In this document: in pieces, positions 51,316-61,431 of the stretch
How positions within the stretch are numbered: the first letter of the stretch is position 1
How the letters are laid out: each line of letters begins with the position of its first letter
Assembly (NCBI GenBank): GCA_949878745.1
Contig: CATLBH010000001.1
Location: 62,001 to 126,000, forward strand
Direction: 5' to 3'
Source of the DNA: an uncultured Ruminiclostridium sp.
GTDB taxonomy: Bacteria > Bacillota > Clostridia > Oscillospirales > Ruminococcaceae
DNA: 64,000 nucleotides
Program-made: the position numbers and the translations under genes
Notes under the pieces: model-generated
The model's input: the letters and a program-made list of their open reading frames with translations, nothing else
What the model was told of the DNA's origin: nothing
The model's database searches: none

Positions 51316-52764
51316 ATGAAGGATAAAGGAAAACAGTATCTTTTTGAGGAGGCTTCCGTCCCGAGATCGGTGCTTACGCTGGCGGTGCCCACCGTTATCA
51401 GCGCGCTGGTTATGGTTATTTACAATCTGGCGGATACTTATTTTGTGGGAATGCTGAACGATCCCATTCAGAACTCCGCCGTTACTCTCGCCGCGCCGAT
51501 TCTTCTCGCCTTTAACGCCATAAACAACCTCTTCGGCGTGGGAAGCTCCAGTATGATGAGCCGCGCTCTGGGGGCGAAGGATTTTGAAACGGTAAGCCAA
51601 AGCTCCGCTTTCGGGTTTTACTGTGCGCTTATAAGCGGAGTGCTGTTTTCCGTTATTTATTCGATATTCAGCGGCTTTTTTCTGAATATGCTGGGGGCGG
51701 ACGCGGATACCGCCTTCGCCACGGGGGAATATCTTAAGTGGACCGTTTCCTTCGGGGCGGCTCCCGCCATTCTGAACGTGGTTATGGCGTATCTGGTGAG
51801 AGCGGAGGGAGCCACGCTTCACGCAAGTATAGGCACTATGAGCGGCTGCGTGCTCAATATGATACTTGACCCGCTGTTCGTGTTGCCTTGGGGGCTTGAT
51901 ATGGGCTCCGCGGGGGCGGGGCTGGCCACATTTATTTCCAACTGCTTCGCACTGGGATATTTCTTCGTGCTTTTGTTTGTAAAAAGGGGGAAAACCTATG
52001 TCTGCATCAGCCCCAAAAAGTTCAGACCCCGCAAAAATATTGTTTTCGGAGTATGCGGGGTAGGTATTCCCGCTTCGATACAGAATCTTCTGAACGTTAC
52101 GGGAATGACGGTGCTCAACAACTTTACCTCCGTTTTCGGCCCCGACGCGGTGGCGGCCATGGGGATAGCCTATAAGGTAAATATGGTGCCGATGAATATT
52201 TCCTGGGGATTTTCACAGGGGGTTATGCCGCTTATCAGCTATAACTACTCCGGCGGAAACCATAAACGAATGAAAAAAAGCATTGTGTTTACCGCAAAGC
52301 TTTCGGAAGGGTTTCTTATTGTAATGTCGGCTTTTCTCTTCGCTTTTTCGGGGAGCATTATAAGAATGTTTATGGACAACGACGCGGTGGTGGGATACGG
52401 AAGCGCTTTTCTTCACGGTATGTGCCTTGGGCTTCCCTTCCTTTGTATGGACTTTCTGGCCGTGAATGTGTTTCAGGCCTGCGGTATGGGGAAAAAATCG
52501 CTGGTTTTCGCGCTGCTCAGAAAAATAGTACTGGAAATTCCGGCGCTTATCGTGCTTAATTCCCTTTTCCCGCTTTACGGACTCGCTTACGCACAGCTCA
52601 CCTCGGAGCTGGTGCTGGCAGCGGCGGCGGTAATAACGCTTTACGGAATGTTCAGACATTTACGTGGAGAGGGGGATAAGGTTACATTGCCGTCGGAAGG
52701 GAATGAAAAGGAAACAAGCGCGGAAACGGAAGCCGAGTCAGTGCCCCCAAAAGAAAATTTATAA
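51316..52764 (+). CDS. MATE-family exporter
   Basis: 482 residues with twelve membrane segments; cation-coupled efflux protein. The N-terminal core (SVLTLAVPTVISALVMVIYNLADTYFVGML) and the mid-protein GVGIPASIQNLLNVTGMTVLNNF repeat of the same pattern are typical of MATE. The C-terminus carries a short acidic tail of about 30 residues. Start at ATG 51316, eight bases after AAGGAAG; a GTG six bases earlier is too close. Not closely similar to the exporter at 24.9 kb by eye. No regulator gene adjacent. Confidence 0.9.
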   Translation: MKDKGKQYLFEEASVPRSVLTLAVPTVISALVMVIYNLADTYFVGMLNDPIQNSAVTLAAPILLAFNAINNLFGVGSSSMMSRALGAKDFETVSQSSAFGFYCALISGVLFSVIYSIFSGFFLNMLGADADTAFATGEYLKWTVSFGAAPAILNVVMAYLVRAEGATLHASIGTMSGCVLNMILDPLFVLPWGLDMGSAGAGLATFISNCFALGYFFVLLFVKRGKTYVCISPKKFRPRKNIVFGVCGVGIPASIQNLLNVTGMTVLNNFTSVFGPDAVAAMGIAYKVNMVPMNISWGFSQGVMPLISYNYSGGNHKRMKKSIVFTAKLSEGFLIVMSAFLFAFSGSIIRMFMDNDAVVGYGSAFLHGMCLGLPFLCMDFLAVNVFQACGMGKKSLVFALLRKIVLEIPALIVLNSLFPLYGLAYAQLTSELVLAAAAVITLYGMFRHLRGEGDKVTLPSEGNEKETSAETEAESVPPKENL

Positions 52765-52848
52765 AAATATTTTTTTATTAATCACTAAAGTTTTTATGAA
52801 AGCTGCCGATATAACAAGTAAGGACAAAAAACCGAAAGGAATGATTAT

Positions 52849-53592
52849 ATGAATCCGATAAACGGCAATTTCTCAACAAGCCGTTACAGCGGCTACGCGG
52901 GAAGAAAAGCGTACAGCTTCAGAAAACAGAGCGAGGTGGACGCGGAAAGTATTTTCAAGCAGGATAAAACGGATAAAACCGATACCGAAAACAATAACAA
53001 GGTGACGGGTCTTTCCAAAAAGGCACAGTCGGTGCTTGACGCGCTGATCGCCAAGTACGGGGAAAACACCAGCTTTATCGTACAGGATTTCAAGAGCGCG
53101 GAGGAAGCCAAGGACATACTGTCCGACAGCAAAAGCGAATTTTCGGTGCTGCTTACCCCCGATGAGCTTGAAAAAATGGCCAACGACAAGGGATATATGA
53201 AGGAAAAGCTTGACGGTATAGACGGCGCAATGCGTATGTCGGAGCAGATAAACGCTCAGTTCGGATTTACCAGCGCGGATAAAAACGCGCTTGTTAAGGG
53301 CGATATATCCAAAATCGGCGTTTCCTTTGACAGCGACGGAAAGATGACCTTGTTCGCCGACCTGGAAAGAACCGTAAAAGCGGGGAATGAAAAGGCCGAG
53401 GCGGCCGCCAAAAAGAGGACTTATCAGAACAGAAACGATAAGAATTCCGGTAACAGCGTAAAGAAAAAGGCCACTATACGCGCGAATTCGGCTGAGGAAA
53501 TGTTGGAAAAGCTTAAGGCGTTCAGCTGGGAAAATGTCGCGGAAACCACGGAAAAAAGAGACAGCTGGGATTTGTGGAATTTTGAGGTTTAA
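52849..53592 (+). CDS. DUF6033-like protein of unknown function
   Basis: 247 residues, soluble, no signal peptide. It begins MNPINGNFSTSRYSGYAG, then a lysine/aspartate linker, a helical part (SKKAQSVLDALIAKYGENTSFIVQDF, LLTPDELEKMANDKGY), a short strand pair (IGVSFDSDGKMTLFADLER) and a basic tail ending NVAETTEKRDSWDLWNFEV. I associate this pattern with DUF6033 but cannot confirm. AAAGGA upstream of the start; a strong terminator follows. Confidence 0.6.
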   Translation: MNPINGNFSTSRYSGYAGRKAYSFRKQSEVDAESIFKQDKTDKTDTENNNKVTGLSKKAQSVLDALIAKYGENTSFIVQDFKSAEEAKDILSDSKSEFSVLLTPDELEKMANDKGYMKEKLDGIDGAMRMSEQINAQFGFTSADKNALVKGDISKIGVSFDSDGKMTLFADLERTVKAGNEKAEAAAKKRTYQNRNDKNSGNSVKKKATIRANSAEEMLEKLKAFSWENVAETTEKRDSWDLWNFEV

Positions 53593-53659
53593 GCGGTTAT
53601 TATAAAAACGCGTCAGAGGATTAGCGTGATACCGCTAACGAAGAATTAAAAATTATGTA

Positions 53660-53698
53660 CCACCCGCAAGGACTTCCTTGCGGGATTGGTGTTTTTTT
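53660..53698 (+). terminator. Terminator after the DUF6033-like gene
   Basis: Perfect stem CCCGCAAGGA / TCCTTGCGGG followed within a few bases by T7. Confidence 0.85.
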
Positions 53699-53796
53699 GC
53701 GGATTTCCCGAGTTCCTCCGCTATGAACGCTTCTCGCATTCGAATGTATAACGGATAATAATTGTATCCCCACAGGTTCGCGAATACTTTTCGGGC

Positions 53797-55776
53797 TTAC
53801 TTGAATATTTTCACACTGTCGCCGGTTTCGCCTATAAAAGCGATATAGCCGTCCGGAGGAAGATCGATGGTGTTAAGTGCATCCTTGATGTGGGTGCTGT
53901 ACAGCAGCTCACGGAACTTGTTGTAGACGAATACGGCAGAGTTGTCGGGACGTTCTGCAACAATACTCTTTCCGCTCATATCTTTCCCGATACGGTACCA
54001 TACGGCTTCACCGCTGTGAAGGGATATCTCGGCGACGTCGGCGGTAAACACCGGAAGGCTGTCCGCACTGCGGCAGCGCGTTCCATCGCTCAGATCAAAG
54101 GAGACTGCCGATATTCCGTCCGCATAGGTTTGCCGGGTGATCTCTATGTCAAACAAATTATTATTTTTGCTGCTCGGTATGGAGGTGAAGAAACCTGCAT
54201 GATCTTCATCGCTCATTTTTTCCGCTTTTGTGATGTCTCTGTTTTTTGCCAGAATATAACCGGGGAATGCCTTGTCTGTCACAACCCGGTAAAACGGAGT
54301 TTCATATTGCTGGGAGGTCTGTTTTTCGTTATATATGACAAATGCTGTCTGCGAAAGCTCGTCCCAGCTTTGCTGTACATCGGGCGAGACGGGATTTTCG
54401 TCCATTTTTTCCCCTGTGTACATACTGTCTGACGTATTTCCAAGTCCCGGATATACGGTGAACATATCCGTTCTGATGTATATTCCGCCGTCCTTTTCCT
54501 CAAAATAAACGATCTCCCTGTCCGAGGTCATCCTGCCGCTGTCGTTTACCTTGACAAAGCCTCCCTCCTCGGTATATCTGTATATTTCGGGTGATGAGTT
54601 GTCTGTGCCTAAGACCTCTTTGTACATGGCGCTATCGTCAAATGTTATCCTGCATATTCCGGTGCCGGAGTCTCCGATGCAGTATAAACCCTCATATTTT
54701 TTATAATTATCGGGTATGACGTCCGTTATTTTCGGCTCGGGAGGGGTCAGATCGCTCACCGCCTTTCCCCGTTCTTCAAGCGCCACGTCCAACAGAGCAG
54801 ACGCCATAAGTCCTGCATATTGGCTGCTGCCGTTTCCGGCAGTCAGTACCGCTGTGCTGATCTGTTCATCGGGGGCGACAAGAAGGCACGAGTTCATATA
54901 CGGCACATCTCCGCCCTTGCCCATGACCTTTATGTTTTCCTTTTCGTATTTGACTTGTTCCACAAAGTCCCAGCCCAGACCGTAGCTTTCGTATTTTTTG
55001 TCATCATTCCAGCGGGTGGACATCTGCGCTTTGGCATTATCCGAAAGAAGAATATCATTCCCCGTAAAGAAAGCGCTGCCGAAATTTGCCACGTCGGAGG
55101 CGGTGGCATAGATGCCGCCCGAACCCGACGCCATTACATAGGGATATTCGATCGGCAGCGAGCCGCGATAGAGAGATACCCGTGATTCGCCCAATTCGCC
55201 CGAATACAGGCTCCATGCCGTTCCGGTATGTTCCGCGCCTATCTTTGACGCTATGTTATTTCTTACATAATCCGTATAGCTCATACCGCTGACATTTTCC
55301 ACAATATGCTCCATGAGGGTAAAGCCCATGTTGTTATAGCAGGCATATTCACCGGGGTCGGATCTCAAACGCTGCTTTGACGCCATATCAAATACATTGT
55401 CATGCACGAAGCCGTCAACATCTTCGTAAAGAGAATGATTTATACACAGCCCCAGAGGTATACCCGATGTGTGGTTCATAAGCATACGCACGGTGATGTC
55501 CTTGTACCGCTCATCATTCATTCTGAAATCGGGGAGATACTTTGTGACAGGAGCGTCAAGTTCGACCTTTCCCTCGTCAACAAGCTGCATAATCGCCAAG
55601 GAAGAATACATTTTGCTTACGGACGCAATGCAATATATCCTTTCCTGCGAAGCGGCTGTTTCGGCTGTAAGCTCCGATTGCACGGGTTCGGCATTTGCCG
55701 CGTTTCCGGCAGGTGCGTATACGGCTCCCGCCACACACAGGGCGGATATTGCCGCAATAATCTTTTTCTTCATCAT
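53797..55776 (-). CDS. Secreted serine hydrolase, class C beta-lactamase fold
   Basis: 659 residues with a Sec signal peptide (IIAAISALCVAGAVYAPAGNA). Catalytic SxxK (SVSKMYSSLAIMQL, Ser-Val-Ser-Lys), YxN (CYNNMGFTLMEHI) and a late KGG-type element (MGKGGDVPY) define a penicillin-binding-protein-like or beta-lactamase/esterase fold (to about residue 355). The remaining 300 residues are an extra beta-rich region. Such proteins act on D-amino-acid peptides or esters outside the cell. It starts 15 bases after the permease gene, so it belongs to the same operon as the ABC exporter. Confidence 0.88.
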   Translation of the reverse strand: MMKKKIIAAISALCVAGAVYAPAGNAANAEPVQSELTAETAASQERIYCIASVSKMYSSLAIMQLVDEGKVELDAPVTKYLPDFRMNDERYKDITVRMLMNHTSGIPLGLCINHSLYEDVDGFVHDNVFDMASKQRLRSDPGEYACYNNMGFTLMEHIVENVSGMSYTDYVRNNIASKIGAEHTGTAWSLYSGELGESRVSLYRGSLPIEYPYVMASGSGGIYATASDVANFGSAFFTGNDILLSDNAKAQMSTRWNDDKKYESYGLGWDFVEQVKYEKENIKVMGKGGDVPYMNSCLLVAPDEQISTAVLTAGNGSSQYAGLMASALLDVALEERGKAVSDLTPPEPKITDVIPDNYKKYEGLYCIGDSGTGICRITFDDSAMYKEVLGTDNSSPEIYRYTEEGGFVKVNDSGRMTSDREIVYFEEKDGGIYIRTDMFTVYPGLGNTSDSMYTGEKMDENPVSPDVQQSWDELSQTAFVIYNEKQTSQQYETPFYRVVTDKAFPGYILAKNRDITKAEKMSDEDHAGFFTSIPSSKNNNLFDIEITRQTYADGISAVSFDLSDGTRCRSADSLPVFTADVAEISLHSGEAVWYRIGKDMSGKSIVAERPDNSAVFVYNKFRELLYSTHIKDALNTIDLPPDGYIAFIGETGDSVKIFK

Positions 55777-55791
55777 TATTCAACCCCACTT

Positions 55792-58302
55792 TCATTCCGT
55801 CATAAGCTCGGTTACGGATATTTTTCTTATTCTGCCCGCGCTGATGTAGGTTACGATCAGGCAGAATAATACAAGCGCTGCCGCCGTACCGATTATCAGC
55901 GTCGGGCTTTCGGGAATCCGTACGCCGAACGCCGCCATCCAAAATGCACGCTGCACCCATACCGACAACACCGCGGCAATGCAGGACGAAATGACCGTTA
56001 CGGGGAGAATACGCAGAGTAAGCTGTATCATAAGCTCCCTTGACGTATAACCCATACTTTTCATGATACCAAATTCCCTGCGCTGTCTTTTTACGGCGGA
56101 TACGGCTATAATGCTCAATATCACCGCTACCACGACGGCAATGAATATCACGGCGCAGAACGAAAACGTCTTTGTAACCGCGGCTATGGGTCCCATCTGG
56201 GATTTTGCAATATCCTTCATGGAGGACATTTCCTTTATCACGAAACGGCTGCTGTTTCCGCTGATGACGGTATCGCCTATTCTGACAGCATAGTCAACGT
56301 CGGTAACGCCGTACTGAGAGATAAGCACCGCCATTTTCTCGTCCGCTTTCGCTCTGATACGCTCCTCAAGACTTCCCTGTGCAGACTGTTCATACGCCGT
56401 GTCCTTTGCGCTTGCACCGTACATAGCGATGAGCTTATCCGTAAAGGCAGGGCGATCCTCCTCGTTTCTGAGAGTTATCTCCACTGTGTTCGGGCGGTCG
56501 TTCGGACGAATGCGCCGGTAACCGTCCTCGGTCATGTAGACGCTCATGCCGCTGTTGTTCATGGCGGTGACAATGCCCGTTATGATATAGTTTTTTTCAC
56601 AAACATCTCCCTTGATGATGATATTGTCGCCTATGTGCCGATTTTCCGTCTCCTCTCTCTTTGCGGATATCATGATCTCGTCGTCGTATTCGGGGAAACG
56701 TCCCGTTTTAAGGTGGATATTATCCGTGAGGGAAAAATCGGCGTAGGAAACGCAGACCGCACCAATCGTACCATAGTTGCTGCCCTTTATTTCCACATAG
56801 TTTTCTGTCGCGCGGGTCAGAAGAACCTTTTCCACTTCGGGGAACTTACGTATCTCATCACAGAATTTTTCCCCGTCCACTCCGCTCATCATAAGGACGC
56901 TTATGTCTGAAAACTCCATTCCCATAACTCCCATAAGCCCGTTATAGCCGCTCTTGAAAAAGTCAAAGGTGTACACACTGAACATTACGGCAACTCCCGC
57001 GGCGATAATACAGACGCCCATGCCTATATTGGAGCGGAGATCGTTAAATACGCCCTTGAAGGCGAGACGGAGGTTTATGCTGCGTTTCATTTTTTCAAGT
57101 GGAAGTATGTTTTTCCCGAAATGATGGGTCTTTATGCCCTTGCGAAACGCCACGACGGGAGGGAGCTTTTTCACCCTCGCCGCCCTTGACAGCGCAAAGA
57201 GAGCGACAAGCGCTATTATCGATATTACCACGATAAAAATGCGGAGAACATCCACATCCGTGTGTACGTCGCGGTTCATCATACCCCTTGTGAGAGTATC
57301 CATGACCGGGGAAAAAGCTGCCGCCGTTATGCCGCCGATGATTGCGCCAACGCCCCCCGTAAGGATATATTCGAAAATGTAGGAAAGAGAAAGCTCGCGG
57401 CTTGTATACCCCAACGCTTCCAGTACCCCTATCTGCACCATTTGTTCTTCAATATCCTTTGATATCTTGTGAAGAATAAGAAAGAGCGCGGATATCATGG
57501 TGACAACGGATAGGAATACGCTCAGATACAGAAAAATATTAAGAAAATTGGTTTCAAGCCGTCTCTCTGTATCCTTATTGAACGCCATTACTATATTTGA
57601 AACATTCTCACTTGATTTTTCGGAGCATTTTTCATAGTATTCCACATGGGAGAATTCCCTTTCCGTGTTAAATGCTATCATGCGATATTCCTTATAAACA
57701 GCGGACAACAGCACCATATCATCATCTGTAATGATACATTTTAACATATTGTCGGAATTATACAGACCCGTGCTGTAAAAACCGGCTACGGTAAAAGGGT
57801 AATCTCTGCCGCCCGAAACAAGAGTAAACGTTTCCCCCGGAGCAAAACCGCCTGTGATCTCAAAATACTGAGGCAGCCATACGGGGTGAGACAGTTTTTC
57901 GATCTCATCATCGGGGAGGGCATTCAGTTTCTTAAAATTTTCCATCTTCCGCTCTGTGCTTTCGGTCGCAAACACCATATTATAGGCGATACTTTCACCC
58001 TTCTTTGATAATGCCGATGCACCAATACCGAGAAGCACACTGCTTTCCCGGACATCGGTTACATTATATTCATCTTCCAGAATATCACGGTATATATCGC
58101 GATATTTGTCAGATTGGAATAACAATGTAAAATCAGCAGAGCCTGTTTCCTCAAAGCAGCGGTCAAACGCGCTGTTTATCTGTGTAATGCTGACGGCAAA
58201 GACCGCCATGAGAAATGCCGTAACAAGAGTGAGAAAAACAATTGCAGCCGCCTCACGCTTGTTTCGCTTCAAATTGAACAATGATAATCTGAATATCTTC
58301 AT
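55792..58302 (-). CDS. FtsX-type ABC transporter permease
   Basis: 836 residues. One N-terminal membrane segment, a large extracytoplasmic domain (about 40-250), three segments, then a second block repeating the plan (about 430-700 outside, three segments at the end): two FtsX/MacB core domains (FLSVVTMISALFLILHKI and IFIAVVVAVILSIIAVSAV). Works with the ATPase encoded three bases upstream. This class exports or senses antimicrobial peptides or moves lipids, driven by shape change rather than a pore. Confidence 0.93.
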   Translation of the reverse strand: MKIFRLSLFNLKRNKREAAAIVFLTLVTAFLMAVFAVSITQINSAFDRCFEETGSADFTLLFQSDKYRDIYRDILEDEYNVTDVRESSVLLGIGASALSKKGESIAYNMVFATESTERKMENFKKLNALPDDEIEKLSHPVWLPQYFEITGGFAPGETFTLVSGGRDYPFTVAGFYSTGLYNSDNMLKCIITDDDMVLLSAVYKEYRMIAFNTEREFSHVEYYEKCSEKSSENVSNIVMAFNKDTERRLETNFLNIFLYLSVFLSVVTMISALFLILHKISKDIEEQMVQIGVLEALGYTSRELSLSYIFEYILTGGVGAIIGGITAAAFSPVMDTLTRGMMNRDVHTDVDVLRIFIVVISIIALVALFALSRAARVKKLPPVVAFRKGIKTHHFGKNILPLEKMKRSINLRLAFKGVFNDLRSNIGMGVCIIAAGVAVMFSVYTFDFFKSGYNGLMGVMGMEFSDISVLMMSGVDGEKFCDEIRKFPEVEKVLLTRATENYVEIKGSNYGTIGAVCVSYADFSLTDNIHLKTGRFPEYDDEIMISAKREETENRHIGDNIIIKGDVCEKNYIITGIVTAMNNSGMSVYMTEDGYRRIRPNDRPNTVEITLRNEEDRPAFTDKLIAMYGASAKDTAYEQSAQGSLEERIRAKADEKMAVLISQYGVTDVDYAVRIGDTVISGNSSRFVIKEMSSMKDIAKSQMGPIAAVTKTFSFCAVIFIAVVVAVILSIIAVSAVKRQRREFGIMKSMGYTSRELMIQLTLRILPVTVISSCIAAVLSVWVQRAFWMAAFGVRIPESPTLIIGTAAALVLFCLIVTYISAGRIRKISVTELMTE

Positions 58303-58305
58303 AAG

Positions 58306-59064
58306 TCACCAGCCCATTTCTTCAAGGAATGCCGTCAGCTTTTCGCGGCGCTCTTTAAGGTCGTCCCCGCCGTATTTCGTCATTTTGTGTTCGCCGACAG
58401 CCTTACCGTCGCGCAGATAGATGACCCGCGTTCCGCGCAGCGCGGTCTTGATATCGTGCGTTACCATAACGATGCTCTGGCCGTTCTCGTGTACCCCGGT
58501 GAAGATGTCAAGAACATCCCTGCCCGATGCGGAGTTGAGCGAACCGGTGGGCTCGTCCGCGAAAAGAATTTTCGGCTCGTTTATCACAGCGCGCACGATT
58601 CCGACACGCTGCGCCTCACCGCCGGAAAGCTGGTTCGGATATTTCTTCTGCATCTCCTCATCAAGCCCGACCTTTGCGAGCAGTTCCTTTACCCTTTTGA
58701 TAAGCTCGGGGGAGTTTTTCTGTACGGCAAACGCGCCCGTCAGCACATTGTCAAGGACACTCTGATTTTCAAGCAGATAAATGCTCTGAAAAACGAATCC
58801 GCAGTTTTTTCTTCTGAACACCGCAAGCTGATCGTTCGTATAGCCCGAAATATCGGCGTCGCCGAAGAACACCTTTCCCAAAGTGGGCTTATCCATTCCC
58901 GAAAGAGCATAGAGCAGGGTGGACTTGCCCGAACCCGAAGCGCCCATGATTACGGTAAAATCGCCCTCCATGATCTCCAGATCGAGGTTCCTGATAACGT
59001 GCTGCTGTGCGGCGCCGTTTGAAAAAGACTTGCAAAGCTTTTCCGTGCGCAAAACAGGGATCAT
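58306..59064 (-). CDS. ABC transporter ATPase, MacB/LolD type
   Basis: 252 residues: Walker A GASGSGKSTLL, signature LSGGEAQRVGIV, Walker B ILFADEPTGSL and H-loop VTHDIKTAL. The start is set at MIPVLRTEKL with AAAGG upstream; a GTG three codons earlier is too close to that site. Partner of the downstream FtsX-type permease. It sits behind an operator-like set of direct repeats, 108 bases after the kinase gene. Confidence 0.95.
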   Translation of the reverse strand: MIPVLRTEKLCKSFSNGAAQQHVIRNLDLEIMEGDFTVIMGASGSGKSTLLYALSGMDKPTLGKVFFGDADISGYTNDQLAVFRRKNCGFVFQSIYLLENQSVLDNVLTGAFAVQKNSPELIKRVKELLAKVGLDEEMQKKYPNQLSGGEAQRVGIVRAVINEPKILFADEPTGSLNSASGRDVLDIFTGVHENGQSIVMVTHDIKTALRGTRVIYLRDGKAVGEHKMTKYGGDDLKERREKLTAFLEEMGW

Positions 59065-59111
59065 ATATAACACTACCTTTCAAATAGATGATTGTTGTAT
59101 CCTATGATAGT

Positions 59112-59171
59112 ATTATACATGATCCCGTTAATAATTTCCTTGTCAAAATCTTGTTAAATTCTTGTCTTTTT
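59112..59171 (-). promoter_or_regulatory. Response-regulator-type promoter with three 11-bp direct repeats
   Basis: On the minus strand a TATAAT (59112-59117) has no matching -35 hexamer at 17 bases. Directly upstream of that position are three direct repeats with 11-base period, read on the plus strand as CTTGTCAAAAT (59139-59149), CTTGTTAAATT (59150-59160) and CTTGTCTTTTT (59161-59171). That is the usual layout of a promoter activated by an OmpR-type regulator, like the one encoded just upstream. Confidence 0.7.
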
Positions 59172-59172
59172 C

Positions 59173-60459
59173 TTAACTGAGCGGAATAAGCAGCGTTACG
59201 CACAGCCCGTTTTCATTCCTGACAGATAGCTCTCCGCCCATTTTATCCATAAGTATCCTTGCGATATACAGACCTAAACCGCTGCCTTCCTTGTCGCCAT
59301 GTTGCTTTCCGCGATAGAATTTGTTGGTGATAAGCTCTATCTCATCTTCGGGAACGCCCGGGCCGCTGTCACCGATCAATACTTCAAGAAAGCTCTCATC
59401 AAGACGGAAATAAATGTCTATGGGAGTACCCGAGTATTTGTAAGAATTGGATATGATATTGCCAATAACCTGCGACAAACGCCGCTTGTCAATATGTACA
59501 ATGACCCGGGGTATTTCTGGTATGCGCACAAGCCCTCTGTCATCATATCCGGAAATGATCTCCGCTATAACGGCGGAATTTTCGTCCGAGCATTTTACCT
59601 TGAATTCGCCCAAGTCCTCCAAAGCCGAAGAAAACAGGTCGCTTACAAGCGCCGCTATTTCATCGGCCCTTTTACAGATATTATTCATCTTCGCGGTCAT
59701 ATCCTCTGTAACCGTTATTTCCCGACCCTCATTTTGAGAGAATACCGCCGCCATCAGCTCAGCTGTGAGTTTAATACCCGTCACGGGCGTTTTCAGGTCG
59801 TGAGAGAGCGACGCGATAAGCTCACGCTCTTTCTTTTGCAGGGAAAGCTCTCTTGCTCCGGACGCTTTCAGCTCCTCCCGCATGATATCAAAGCTCTCCG
59901 AAAAAGCGCCGAACAAATTGCCCTTATCCATTTCAAGAGGTCGGTCAAGGTCGCCTGCCGCCACATAAGACGCAAAATCTTTCATCTTAGCAAAGGGCAG
60001 TATGATCCTTTTGCGGATATACGCCCCGAAAGCCGCCGCACCGCCGATAAGGAAAAAACCGCATACACAGTAAACAGCAATGATATTTGTACGCAGGCGG
60101 TCAAAACGCTTATTGCTGTCTGTGAGTACGACGCTGCCTGTTATCTGATTATTCTCTGTGATATAGGTATAGGGGTAACGCCTTTGCATTGCCGTCTCAA
60201 CGGTTATCGCTTCCGAACGGTCGGAACGGTTATCATAAATAACATTCCCGTTTATGTCAAGTATTACATATTCCCGTTCCGGAGCTGTGTTTTTAGGCGG
60301 CATATTGTCTAAAATCATCTTATGCGCAATCTCATTGAGCAATAGCACATCATAATTATTTTGTGAAAAATTATCTGTGCCGGTGAGCTTCACAACAGCA
60401 AACAGCCCGACAGCGAACAGCAGGACAAGAAGCACCGTAAATCTGTAATATCCCTTCAT
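59173..60459 (-). CDS. Sensor histidine kinase
   Basis: 428 residues from the start MKGYYRFTV, whose ATG overlaps the regulator's stop (ATGA). Two membrane segments (about 8-25 and 120-142) with a small sensor loop of about 95 residues between, HAMP, HisKA with SHDLKTPVTG, and an ATPase domain (NIISNSYKYSG, GDSGPGVPEDE, GSGLGLYIARI). Pairs with the response regulator. The larger sensor loop separates it from the loop-less BceS-type kinases. Confidence 0.94.
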   Translation of the reverse strand: MKGYYRFTVLLVLLFAVGLFAVVKLTGTDNFSQNNYDVLLLNEIAHKMILDNMPPKNTAPEREYVILDINGNVIYDNRSDRSEAITVETAMQRRYPYTYITENNQITGSVVLTDSNKRFDRLRTNIIAVYCVCGFFLIGGAAAFGAYIRKRIILPFAKMKDFASYVAAGDLDRPLEMDKGNLFGAFSESFDIMREELKASGARELSLQKKERELIASLSHDLKTPVTGIKLTAELMAAVFSQNEGREITVTEDMTAKMNNICKRADEIAALVSDLFSSALEDLGEFKVKCSDENSAVIAEIISGYDDRGLVRIPEIPRVIVHIDKRRLSQVIGNIISNSYKYSGTPIDIYFRLDESFLEVLIGDSGPGVPEDEIELITNKFYRGKQHGDKEGSGLGLYIARILMDKMGGELSVRNENGLCVTLLIPLS

Positions 60460-61190
60460 GGCGCCGTCTCTTCCATAATGTAGCCCACACCCCATACGGT
60501 TTTTATGAGCCGTGGTTCTTTGGGGTCGGCTTCGGTCTTTTCACGCAGATGTCGGATATGTACGGCGATCGTACCCTCGTTGATATATTCATCTTCCCAT
60601 ACATCTTTGAGCAGATCGTCCTTTGAAACGATCTTGCCCCTGTTTGTGTAAAGATAATACAGCAGTTTGTATTCCAGTGCTTTGAGGGTGATCTCCCTGC
60701 CGTCTGCAATGATCTTGTGAATATTTGTGTTAAGGTACAATTCACCTGTCAATTTAACAAGACCGTCCTCATTCTGATGATAATTCCGTACAGCGTGCGT
60801 ATTATTATCCCGTGTCCTGTCGTATCTCAAAACGGCAGCTTTCACCTTGGCAAGCAGAACGCTGAGCGTATAGGGCTTTTTGATATAATCATCGCCGCCT
60901 ATGTTCAGCGCGATAAGCACATCGTCATCGCTTGTTCGGGCACTTATGAAGAATATCGGCAGGTCATAGTTTTCCCGTATCTTCCTGCAAAGATCGAAGC
61001 CTGATTTTTCTCCAAGATTGATATCAAGCAAGAGCATTGAAACATCGTGTTTTTCAAGAAAAGCCACCGCATTGGCATAGCTTGTTACATATGAGGTCTT
61101 TACGCCGAACATATTGAAATACTCGGAAGTAGCCGTGGCTATCATTTCATCGTCATCTATCATTAGGACTTTATAGCTTTCCGAATCCAT
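60456..61190 (-). CDS. OmpR-family response regulator
   Basis: 244 residues: receiver (MIDDDEMIATATS, phospho-acceptor in LLLDINLGEKSG, conserved Lys in KKPYTLSVLL) and winged-helix DNA-binding domain (ALEYKLLYYLYTNRGKIVSKDDLL ... TEADPKEPRLIKTVWGVGY). Likely binds the 11-bp direct repeats before the ABC operon. First gene of the unit. Confidence 0.95.
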   Translation of the reverse strand: MDSESYKVLMIDDDEMIATATSEYFNMFGVKTSYVTSYANAVAFLEKHDVSMLLLDINLGEKSGFDLCRKIRENYDLPIFFISARTSDDDVLIALNIGGDDYIKKPYTLSVLLAKVKAAVLRYDRTRDNNTHAVRNYHQNEDGLVKLTGELYLNTNIHKIIADGREITLKALEYKLLYYLYTNRGKIVSKDDLLKDVWEDEYINEGTIAVHIRHLREKTEADPKEPRLIKTVWGVGYIMEETAP

Positions 61191-61247
61191 AACTCATCTC
61201 ACTCACTTATAATATTTGTTGTTGAAATATCATTCTTTTATGTTATT

Positions 61248-61276
61248 ATTATACTAAACCTTGTTTCAAAAGTCAA
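61248..61276 (-). promoter_or_regulatory. Promoter of the two-component genes
   Basis: Minus strand TTGACT (61271-61276), 17-base spacer, TATAAT (61248-61253), about 55 bases before the regulator start. Confidence 0.75.
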
Positions 61277-61431
61277 TCATAAATGTGTTTGGTCACCTGG
61301 TAGTACATAAAAAGGGCTCCATATAATTTCCGGTAAATCGCTCCCGTTATTTCCTTATTTTGGTTATAACGCAAATTTGGAGAGTGTGTCAAGAGCAATG
61401 GCTATATAATAATTTTTAGAACATGTTCTTA

